In this document: positions 56,148 through 64,000 of the stretch, in pieces
How positions within the stretch are numbered: the stretch's first letter is position 1
Layout: each line of letters starts with the position of its first letter
Source of the DNA: Immersiella caudata
Lineage: Eukaryota > Ascomycota > Sordariomycetes > Sordariales > Lasiosphaeriaceae
Assembly: GCA_030512335.1 (NCBI GenBank)
Contig: JAULSU010000006.1
Coordinates: 1,674,001 to 1,738,000, forward strand
Length of the DNA: 64,000 bases
Direction of reading: 5' to 3'
Program-made: the position numbers and the translations under genes
Notes under the pieces: generated by a model
What the model saw: only the letters and a program-made list of their open reading frames with translations
The model's database searches: none
Told to the model about the DNA's origin: nothing

Positions 56148-57255
56148 TTAGCCACGCATGTTGGGGCCGAACATGAGCTCCCGGTTGCGGCCAGTGTCCT
56201 TCGAGGGGCGTAGTGTCAGTAAGCTGCCATGCAAAACAACGTTGCGCAAAAACATACTTTGCCCCAAGCGTTCCCCCCCTTGCTGCGGGCGCCAGATGAG
56301 TTGGCCATCTGGTTGGACTCGGTGTACTTCTTGGAAATCTTCTTGGAGGCCTTGGTGGCGACCATCATCCAGTCGTCCTCGTCCACAGTGTTGACCGTGG
56401 CCGCGACAGAGTGAGTGCTCACCATAGGAGAGGGAGGTGTCTCAGGCGGACTGAGCGGGGCGGCAGCAATAGCGCCGGGAGCGGCAATAGGAGTCGAGGG
56501 CCTGGGAGCAGCCCAGGTATTCTTGTCAGCAGCGGCCGCCGCCTTGGCAGGCTTGACGGGCATGTCCTCGGCCAACTCCTTCCAGTCCTTCTGCAGCTTC
56601 TTGTACTCATCGCTCTGACGATACTCCTCGGCGTCGAGCTGAGCCATCGAGATATCCTCGGGATCCTGGAAGCAGATGTCGGGGTTCTTGTTGAGGGGCG
56701 CCACCATTTCCCACTCGTCGTCAGTCCAGTCTGGAATCTTCTCACCCTCGATCCTGTCGAGGCGGGTCATGAGCTTGAGGTCAAATTCAGCCCTTGACAA
56801 CTTGGAGATCCAATGATCCGCGCGGCCCAAGTTGTGCTCCCAGGAGCGGTGCACAAAACCGATCATCTTCTGCTCTTTATGTTAGCATGCCAAAACGGGA
56901 AAGAGAGAGCAGCTACGTTGACTTGCCTCTTTGTTGCCGAAATCCCAGTCGTGGATGGACGCGACATCAATCCACTGGGTTTTCATGTAATCCATATTCG
57001 TCTGCATGAAATCGATGTTGCCATCCTCATCTGGGTCGGGAAAGGTGATGCCGTCGACTCCAAATCTGTGGTGCACGTCGACGCAGGAAATGCATTTCTT
57101 GACATCTCTCCATCAGCAAACTTTCTGAGCCTCACTTCGCATCTTTGCATACTTACGTTCGTGTTTGCTCGTCTCTGGCTCTTGCTGAAGGCCGCATTAG
57201 CAGGCTTGTCCAAGCCGCAAGCGGAGCATTCGAGCAGCTTCACAAAGACAGCCAT
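56148..57255 (-). CDS. Stc1-like zinc-binding protein, function unknown
   Basis: Four exons on the minus strand: 57255-57157, 57097-56927, about 56869-56258 and 56198-56148, giving about 310 aa. The N-terminus reads MAVFVKLLECSACGLDKP and, across intron 1, FSKSQRRANTNKKCISCVDV. That is C-x2-C, a K-P-x-x-x-x-F-S-K-S-Q stretch, then K-C-x2-C, which resembles the Stc1 zinc domain of a protein that links RNAi to heterochromatin in fission yeast. The middle (ITFPDPDEDGNIDFMQTNMD, WIDVASIHDWDFGNK, FVHRSWEHNLGRADHWISKL) is not familiar to me. The C-terminal half is A/P/S-rich, ending GRNRELMFGPNMRG. Intron 2 has a GCAAGT donor (GC-AG); its acceptor may be 56873 or 56870 (three-base uncertainty). The Stc1 link is by motif only. 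Confidence 0.72.
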
Positions 57256-58670
57256 CTTGTCGACAAGAGTGAGAATTTCTGGCAAAGAGCTGCGTTCTTG
57301 ATTAGGATGATATCAGGAAAAGATGTTGAAAGGGAGATGTGGGAGATGAAAATACGAGAGACGAAGGCGGAGAGACGAAGATGCGGGTGGGAGGATGAAG
57401 GATGAAGGAGAGAGATGGAGAGGCGTGGAAAAGGAGTGGGTTAGATAGTGGGAGGTAGCAAGTGAATGAGGGATGCAAATCAGAGATGTGAATGAGCCGC
57501 GCCTTTTGTGCTGATGATATCAAATCTTGGCAGAGGAAACCAGTAGGTCACCAGGCGGGTAGGGCGGGTAGGGCTGCGAAGGGTCTCGGTGGCGTGAAAC
57601 AGGAAGGAGTCACTTACAAGGAAGAGATTTTTGCCGCGATACTGATCGAACCGATTCAGTGAATTGGTTTCGCGGATAGGGCTGCTTTGTGCTGATGAGC
57701 GTTAAAGGCGAGTAAGAGGGAGATGATTCTGTACAGAGGCCGAGATTAAAAACTGAACGGCTTCGCCTTGCGGAGGACAGCGGCGAGGTCCTTGGGGGCA
57801 GCGAGTGGATTGGTAGTTGATGGATGATGTGGAGGAGAGGAAAACTAGTGATACCAGGAGAAGGTGTGTGAATGAGGAGAGGTAGGAGACTGCGGCTCCA
57901 GGAAAGAGGAATGGAGGGGCGCGGAGGAGTGGCGGAAACGACGACTTGCGAGGTAGAAAACTTCTACAGTTTGGTCGAGATGCTGCCGTCGAGGCTGGTG
58001 GCAGGCGTCAGAAATGTGTGTTGGGTTTGGGACTTGTGAAGAATGCTGCCCTCGAAGCCACGATCCCTTGATACCTTGTTGCTACCGCAAGTTGGTGATG
58101 CGAGAGTATCGCCAGGAGGAGGTGTGCGGTTGCAGGTATCGAAAGGTGGCAACGAGGTGAGGAGGAGTGAAAGAGAACTGCAGCTGTGGGCGAGGGTCTG
58201 GGGAACTTGTGCTTGCGCCGAGAATTCACTTCGTTGCGCTTGATCACGCCAAGGTGAATTCTCGAGGGCAAGTGGCCTGCGTTATTCAGATGGATTCTCG
58301 GTACCTATTGTCGAAGGATGTACTTCTCTTCCATCGTGGGCCGCCGGTGACCCCACCGCCTCCCCGGTTGCGCGCGCTACCCTCGGTGCGGACGGCGGCG
58401 ACGAGGACATGATCATCAAGCTGTGGGATCACACACTGAAAGATCGGCGAACAACGTCATAGCCGAAAACAACTCGAGGTGAGGTAAATACCATGTGGCA
58501 TCACTCGATAGACATTGAACAAATCCTCAGATGAAAAGGGGCTGCTGCGGAAAAGGGGCGAATGCCAAATCAGGGGTACAGTAGTTGTATACAGTAGATT
58601 ACAGAGCTAGCTTACACAACACGCACCTTGCATTTCCGACATCACGACCCAATTACTCCGATCTAGATGG
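57256..58670. other. region upstream of Stc1-like gene
   Basis: 1.4 kb holding the promoter of the Stc1-like gene and the 3' UTR of GEP3. The first about 250 bp are strongly purine-rich on the plus strand (GGAGAGA-type). No supported gene. Confidence 0.45.
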
Positions 58671-60890
58671 TCAACTAGATTGTGAATGGCGTGCCACCTT
58701 TTCTCTCTTCTTTGCAGATTTCATGCTCCTCCGTGGTCGCTTCTTTAGGTGAATTTGTTTTGGCTTGTTGATAAGCCACGCATTCATGGGCCTGCGCGAT
58801 GATACGAACCGGCCCTCTGGCGTGAAGACGTCGACAATGGGCCAAAAAGATTCGGGCTCAGGCTGAGGTTGTTGAGGCGGCGGGGGCAACAATGGCTCAG
58901 GCTCTGGTGCTGTGCCAAACAGGTCCAAGGTTTTCAGCAACACAGGTTCTCCGTAGCTGCCCTTCGATTTCTTAGGCGAAGGTGTTAGGGGTGGGGGTGT
59001 TCGTGGTCGAGGTGGCGGCAGGACAAAATGCTTTCGTCGCACCTCAGCAACCATCTCAACCCATCCGCAACCTTCAATGAGAATGTCGACAGCTAAAGTT
59101 CGGAACGGCAGCTTCTCGGGCGGCAGGTTGAGAGCATTCTTTCTCGTGAGCGGTCCTGCACGCTCTTTTGTCACATCGTAACGCAGCTCAAAGGACCCTG
59201 CTAGCCGGATGTCCTCACTCGCTTCGGGCAGCGATATGTTTTCTACATAGGGCGAATCGGTCCTTGTCTGGACGCGGATCGCTTTGTCGGTGGAGGTGAG
59301 ATGTTCTTTGAGGGGGGTAAAGTTGTAGGACAAGAACACTAGGTCCGGCGTCCGCGGAGTGATGCGAATGAATCCGCCAAGGAGTAAAGATTTGCCAGGG
59401 TGGATGGATACCTGTTCAGGTGTGATGCGCTTGCGCATGATCAGTGACCCACGGTGCTCCTCCTGGACATGCGACTCGAGATCGCTCCTCGGCAGTCCAG
59501 GCAAGTCGATCAGCTCGCCTTTGCCGCCACCAAAGGCCAGTCGGATGGGTGAGGCGGTTGTCCCAGGAAGAGACGATACGATGGGCATCGCCGGATAGGC
59601 TTCTTCTGGCTGCAAGGGTGGAAGCAGAGAATATTCGTCTTCACCATCCAGCGATTCCTTGGCGATATTTGCGTCTTCCTTCCCGGCTGCCTCCGCGTCC
59701 TGGAACAAGTCGACTGATATGTCGTGCTTCAGCGGCTTGTCTTCCAGCCCCATCCTTCCCTTGGGAAATACGGCTGAGAACAAGTTGCTTTTACCCACGT
59801 TGGCCTTTCCGACCATCCATCCTGCCCCTCCACGCTCAAATATCTCCTCCCTGAGCTCCCGAGTCCACCATGATCTTTTTGCGCTCACACACCTCAAGTT
59901 CCCTAACCTCACGTCCCTACCACTCCTGCCAAGGGCGTCCCGGAGAACCTGACGCAGATACGGCATCAAGTGGTCGACGTCCTGTTTTCGCGCGCCCAAC
60001 AAATCGGCTCTGGTGACGACAAAGCTGATCTCCGTCTTCTTGTCGGCAAAAAACTTTGAGGCTCTCGATCGTCTGTTGTGCGAACGGAGCGGCATGGCCT
60101 CGAGGAGTTGGTCTATCCGGGGCACCAGCGACATAGGGAAGTCGGCAGCATCGAGCACATGATAGACGTGGTTGTACTTGTATGGCGATTCGTGTATCGT
60201 CTCTCTCAGGGATTCGACGCTGGGGTGGAAGATGGGCGTTCCCGTGTTGTGATGGATCAGGCCGTGGCATCGCTCGCATATCGGCACAGGATCGCCAGCG
60301 GGAGGTGCTGGCTCGGTTTCCGATTCCTTAGCGAGCTCCTCTGGGTCCACGTCCTCTTCCTCGAGAGGCGCATTTGTGATTGATTCGTCCTCATTGAAGA
60401 GCCCCCTTAAGTCCACACCTTGCTCCTTCAGCTCCTGTAGGTCGACATCGCTAAGAATATTCTTGAGTAACTCATCGTCTCTGTGTGGTAACCGCGTTTT
60501 TGGTTCCACTATGCCCAGGTATTCAGCAACGGATCTCTGGTTCAAGTTGAAGTAGCCGGGAAGTCCAGGGGTGGTGGTTTGCGACAATGCGCCGCATCCA
60601 GAACATTGCACCGGCAGTGTCCTCTGGGGGTTTGGCATCCGGAGTGGCTCCGAGTCCGAGGGGGAGTGCGCTGCCGCCTGGGCGTGTAGTCTGCGGGATT
60701 GAAAATGTCGTCCATTCAACTGCCTATGGCCTCGACTACTGCTGCTGAAGGGCGCTCGCTGCAATGCTGGACAGAGAAATACTGGAAGACGTGCAGGCGA
60801 TGTGCATCTCTCGATACTGAAGACGCTCTTCAGCCATCGTGCGCTGAGCATGCGACCAGGTTGCATCTGCATGCTGTTTTTGGCTAACAA
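58671..60890 (-). CDS. GEP3: Gep3/Mtg3, mitochondrial circularly permuted GTPase
   Basis: YqeH-type GTPase that assists mitochondrial small-subunit ribosome biogenesis and interacts genetically with prohibitins. It has 739 aa in one exon. An arginine-rich presequence runs to about residue 70 (LQRAPFSSSSRGHRQLNGRH). Two zinc-type pairs follow: CSGCG at about 95 and CERCH at about 205. The GTPase motifs come in permuted order: G4-like VVTRADLL, G5-like CVSAKRSW, G1 MVGKANVGKSNLFSA, G2 SSLPGTTASPI and G3 IDLPGL. The C-terminal domain is followed by a P-rich linker and a very basic tail (KQIHLKKRPRRSMKSAKKRE), which may bind rRNA. The start at 60890 gives a good presequence, but a shorter start at MLSARW is also possible. 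Confidence 0.94.
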   Translation of the reverse strand: MLAKNSMQMQPGRMLSARWLKSVFSIERCTSPARLPVFLCPALQRAPFSSSSRGHRQLNGRHFQSRRLHAQAAAHSPSDSEPLRMPNPQRTLPVQCSGCGALSQTTTPGLPGYFNLNQRSVAEYLGIVEPKTRLPHRDDELLKNILSDVDLQELKEQGVDLRGLFNEDESITNAPLEEEDVDPEELAKESETEPAPPAGDPVPICERCHGLIHHNTGTPIFHPSVESLRETIHESPYKYNHVYHVLDAADFPMSLVPRIDQLLEAMPLRSHNRRSRASKFFADKKTEISFVVTRADLLGARKQDVDHLMPYLRQVLRDALGRSGRDVRLGNLRCVSAKRSWWTRELREEIFERGGAGWMVGKANVGKSNLFSAVFPKGRMGLEDKPLKHDISVDLFQDAEAAGKEDANIAKESLDGEDEYSLLPPLQPEEAYPAMPIVSSLPGTTASPIRLAFGGGKGELIDLPGLPRSDLESHVQEEHRGSLIMRKRITPEQVSIHPGKSLLLGGFIRITPRTPDLVFLSYNFTPLKEHLTSTDKAIRVQTRTDSPYVENISLPEASEDIRLAGSFELRYDVTKERAGPLTRKNALNLPPEKLPFRTLAVDILIEGCGWVEMVAEVRRKHFVLPPPRPRTPPPLTPSPKKSKGSYGEPVLLKTLDLFGTAPEPEPLLPPPPQQPQPEPESFWPIVDVFTPEGRFVSSRRPMNAWLINKPKQIHLKKRPRRSMKSAKKREKVARHSQSS

Positions 60891-61202
60891 TGGACACCCC
60901 CAACTAATTCAACAAAGAGCTTCAGGTTGGGAAATTCTCAAGACAGCTTCAAATCACTTTACGCGGCGCGTTTTTTTTTCTGGCCCCGGCAGGCAACGTC
61001 CCCCACAGTCCAATCAAGTTAGCGCATCCTGTGCCGGCAGGCGAGGGCGGTGAGCTGGGCGTGTCGCCGCCTTGCCTTGGCGGGTAGCTCATGCGAAAAG
61101 CCCAGACCCAAAAATTTAGGGTCGGCCAAGCTGCCTCAACGACTACGCGCATCTCCAACCTGGACGCACGCAGAGGAGCCCCCGCCCTCAACAGACATCA
61201 AA
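60891..61202. promoter_or_regulatory. head-to-head promoter of GEP3 and mL61
   Basis: Only 312 bp separate two divergent genes that both serve the mitochondrial ribosome. A shared promoter is likely on arrangement alone. Confidence 0.55.
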
Positions 61203-62040
61203 ATGGTCGGCGTATTAAGGCGCATGAACGCATTGCGTGAGGTAAGTGCAGCGGGGTGGCAGTGGTAGGTCAATTTGTCTGAGCAGCGGATGCTAACCAG
61301 TTTGTTACAGAAGGTAAAGCTATCCTCGAACCTACTCTCGAGCCTCTGGCCGAGTGCGACACTCGTATGGCGATACTGACACGCTTCCAAAGATTCTCTG
61401 GATACGTCATGGGCCCGGGGCGGCGGTTCTTCCGCCAAATGTCTCGCGCATCCACTTGGAGTTCGCGAAGAGGATGAACGGAGGACACATGGGGCCAAGG
61501 TTCGCCGCTCCCCTCTCGGCGTCTGGGCCTCAGACTGGAGGCTACGAGGAGGCCCTTTATTGACTCTGTCGTGGTAGGAAATTCTGGAAGGATAATATCC
61601 CGAGGTTGAAGTTCTGGAACCCACATATTCCGATGATCGTCAACCGGATCGAAGACAGCGAAGGGCCGGCGACGCTGACGTTATACTTCCGAGAAGATAG
61701 CGCGTCGCAGGAGAAAGTTGAGGGAACGCAGATTGGCTCCGCTGCAGATGGTTCATCCAAAGCGCCCACACCAAGCCAGGGAGAGCGAACTGTCGTGATC
61801 GACATCAAGGGCGTCCACTCCGAAAAAATTCTTGAGGAGTTCATGTCCAAGACGAAAGCAACCAACGTACAACTGACCCCGCAGGAGCAGATGGAGCTGG
61901 AGGACCTGGAGGACCTGCGGAAGAGAGGCGAGATCGATCGCAAGGTGACGAAAAAGCTGAACGACGAAAAGAGGAGAGAGAAGGCTCGTCTTGCGGTAGC
62001 GATGAGCGAGGCCGCTGCTATCAGGGCCGCGGCTTCATAA
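61203..62040 (+). CDS. MRP49: Mitochondrial large-subunit ribosomal protein mL61
   Basis: Ribosomal protein of the L51/S25/CI-B8 thioredoxin-like fold. Exons are 61203-61241, probably 61311-61313, 61393-61499 and 61578-62040, giving 203 aa. The start is MVGVLRRMNALRE. Intron 1 ends GCTAACCAG...TTACAG, followed by AAG and then GTAAAG, so a 3-nt exon encoding Lys is likely, giving LREK-ILWIRHGPGAAVLP. The core is RIHLEFAKRMNGGHMGPR, then KFWKDNIPRLKFWNPHIPM, the CI-B8 signature. The C-terminal about 90 residues are helical and charged (MELEDLEDLRKRGEIDRKV), an extension usual in moulds. Skipping the micro-exon keeps the frame, so both forms could exist. Intron 3 has a weak GTTCGC donor. Confidence 0.9.
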
Positions 62041-62927
62041 AGCCAGCCCATTGTACGCTAAGTACCAGCTGGGGCAGCTGCATTGTATATATCACTGTAC
62101 ACTACTGAGAGAACGTGTCGTTGGCACTTGTATGAGCCATCTTTCAAGGGACCAAGAGAGGACGCGTTAGATCCTGTTGCACTAAAGTAATTTTCAAGAC
62201 ATGCGTCAACTTTCTCAGTTCTTGTGCTTTCAAATTCCATACTTTAGCCTGCGGGAGATCACGAAAGATAGTTCAGATCTACGTTAGTGAGGCTTCTGGA
62301 TGCATCTAACCTGAAGGACGGTGCCCCCAATGTCATACGTTGAAACACTGCACTGCAACGTCGCTCATATTTATGGCAATTCAGCCAAGCATCGGGATAA
62401 TACCGCCCGTTCGACGTTGTCTTGCGGCTCGTTCTGTTCGGGTTCCTGGTGCTCGTATTTTTAACGGGATTCGAGGTGGGTCGTTAAGGGGGAGGTGGAT
62501 TGCGCGGGGATTCGATTGGGGAATTTCAGCCCAGGAGCTTCAGCCAGCTGACAGGGGTGTCGCGCCAAGCCAATGTGGAAGGAAGGGGTAAAATGTGGCC
62601 AGGTTTCCCCATTACCATTTCTCCTTCAGCTCAGCGCTGCAAGCTCGACACTTCTCTGGTTGCGATATCGTGTCCTGGCTCCGGGGACATTGATGTTTGG
62701 GAGTTTACATCTCCAGTGGTTAGCGGATTCTTCTGAGCGGATTGACGAGGAGTCCCTTTCCGATTGATTCACTTCTCTTTTTCACTTATTTTAAACTAAA
62801 CCATTGACTTCGACACCCTCTTTTAGCCGTTTTATAAACCCACCTCGGAATATCACGACCGAGGCTACGCTACTACCACCACCCATCGCGACGCCGTTTG
62901 CGGTCAACGCTCTTCTGGTGACGATTC
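62041..62927. promoter_or_regulatory. upstream region of PMT2
   Basis: 887 bp with no supported gene. The first part is the mL61 3' UTR. Confidence 0.45.
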
Positions 62928-64000
62928 ATGGCTTCCGCTTCCGAAAGGCCCGTCGTCGCCTCTGGCGTCGACGCTGGCGACGCAGCCCGGAGACGCAATG
63001 TCGCCGCGCCGCAACCCGCCAGCATCCAGCCCGTCGAGGCTGACGACAAGAAGAAGCAGCTCAAGAAGGTGTGCATTCGCTCCTGTTGCGCGCTCCTGAT
63101 TCCATTGCCCAGAGATACCCGCGCCAGTTGCGACGCTCTTCCGCTGTCCTGAGCACTGTCCTTTGCCGTTCGATGCTGATGGTGTCACATAGGAGCCCTC
63201 CTTCCTCGATGTCCTCGACCAGTGGGAATGGATCATTGCTCCCATAATCTTCACAGCCCTTGCATTCTTCACGCGGTTCTACAAGATCGGGCTCTCGCCC
63301 ATCGTCACCTGGGACGAGGCTCAGTTCGTTGCCCCTGTTGCCCCTCTTCGCCCGACGCTCTCGCTGACCGTATGGGACGCAGTTTTGGAAAATTCGGTAG
63401 CCACTATCTGAAGCGCGAGTTCTACTTCGACGTGCATGCAAGTGCTCTTCGTTCCAACCCACTGACTCTTCGCTGACAAAGCCACCAGCCCCCCGCCGGA
63501 AAGCTCCTCGTCGGCCTCAGCGGATACCTCGCCGGCTACAATGGATCGTTCGAGTTCAAATCCGGCGAGACCTACCCGGAGGAGATCAACTACACCTTCA
63601 TGCGCCAGTTCAACGCCTTTTGGGGTGCTGTCTGCGTTCCCATGGCATACTGGACTGCAAAGGAGCTGAACCTCAGGCGCCCCACCGTCTGGCTCGTCAC
63701 CCTCATGGTCCTTTGCGAAAACTCGTACACCACCATCAGCCGTTTTATCCTCTTGGACTCGATGCTTTTGTTCGGCACCGTGGCCACCACGCTCTGCTGG
63801 GCCAAGTTCCACGGCCAACGCCGGAGGAGCTTCGAGCCGGAGTGGTTCTTCTGGCTCTTCATGACTGGTCTCAGCATTGGATTCGTCACAAGCGTCAAGC
63901 TCGTCGGTCTATTCGTCACCGCGCTCGTTGGGATCTACACGATTGAGGATCTCTGGACCAAGTTTGGCGACACCAAGATGCCCGTGACCGAGCTGGCTGC
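62928..64000 (+). CDS. PMT2: Protein O-mannosyltransferase, PMT2 subfamily (partial)
   Basis: ER enzyme that moves mannose from dolichol-phosphate-mannose to Ser/Thr of secretory proteins; PMT2 members pair with PMT1 types. Exons are 62928-63068, 63193-63323, 63383-63437 and 63489 to the window end, where it is cut. A hydrophilic N-terminus of about 50 residues leads to the first membrane segment (WIIAPIIFTALAFFTRFYKI). The catalytic loop comes next (IVTWDEAHFGKFGSHYLKR, then FYFDVHPPAGKLLVGLSGYL); its D-E pair is the essential acidic motif. AGYNGSFEFKSGETYPEEIN and FILLDSMLLF are typical of the PMT2 branch. Intron 3 has a GC donor (CAT|GCAAGT). The MIR domains and later membrane helices lie outside the window. 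Confidence 0.94.

Noticed and set aside
1..64000. Search for a 5S rRNA gene, riboswitch or viral insertion
   Set aside because: No 5S-like block, TPP-type switch or viral polymerase or capsid motif could be recognised by eye.

Overview
The window is nuclear DNA of a filamentous ascomycete (Pezizomycotina, most likely Sordariomycetes). The signs are short spliceosomal introns of about 45-80 nt with GTAAGT/GTATGT donors and CTAAC or CTGAC branch sites, closest family resemblance to mould proteins, a quelling-type Dicer, a fungal NLR and a decayed hAT transposon. I modelled about 22 protein genes, two tRNA-like loci and one transposon. All exon coordinates were read by eye from splice signals and reading-frame continuity. 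No alignment or search was run.

Layout, left to right. 0.3-6.7 kb is a dense housekeeping block: MGE1/GrpE (-), RPB3 (+), the mitochondrial dicarboxylate carrier (-) and mitochondrial Phe-tRNA synthetase (+). A 2.5 kb gene-free stretch leads to calcipressin (+, 9.2 kb), an MpaB/Lcp-type oxygenase (-, 10.6-12.1 kb) and RRG9 (+, 12.9 kb). A 2.39 kb hAT element with an 8-bp target duplication lies at 14.28-16.67 kb. Then come a large MABP1/WDR62-like WD40 protein (+, 17.9-21.0 kb), two tRNA-like loci (21.6-22.2 kb), RGP1 (-), DCL2 (-, 26.0-30.8 kb), an RCC1-type protein (+), proteasome alpha2 (-), a RING-CH membrane protein (+) and a GT34 glycosyltransferase (+).

38.9-43.3 kb holds a SesA-NACHT-WD40 NOD-like receptor (-) with twelve near-identical WD repeats, broken by a one-base frameshift. 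It is followed by sphingosine-phosphate lyase DPL1 (+), pyruvate dehydrogenase kinase (-), a coiled-coil protein of unknown role (+), a sugar-transporter-like gene with a frameshift and an abnormal splice donor (+), a Stc1-like zinc protein (-), the mitochondrial GTPase GEP3 (-), ribosomal protein mL61 (+) and the 5' part of PMT2 (+, cut by the window end).

Mitochondrial genes are prominent (MGE1, DIC1, MSF1, RRG9, PDK, GEP3, mL61), and two pairs are head to head (DIC1/MSF1 and GEP3/mL61). Genome-defence and self-recognition parts are DCL2, the NLR, the decayed hAT element and perhaps the Stc1-like protein. The most distinctive observations are a 5-nt micro-exon in DIC1, a probable 3-nt micro-exon in mL61, three GC-AG introns, and the NLR with a highly homogenised but position-specifically variable repeat array.
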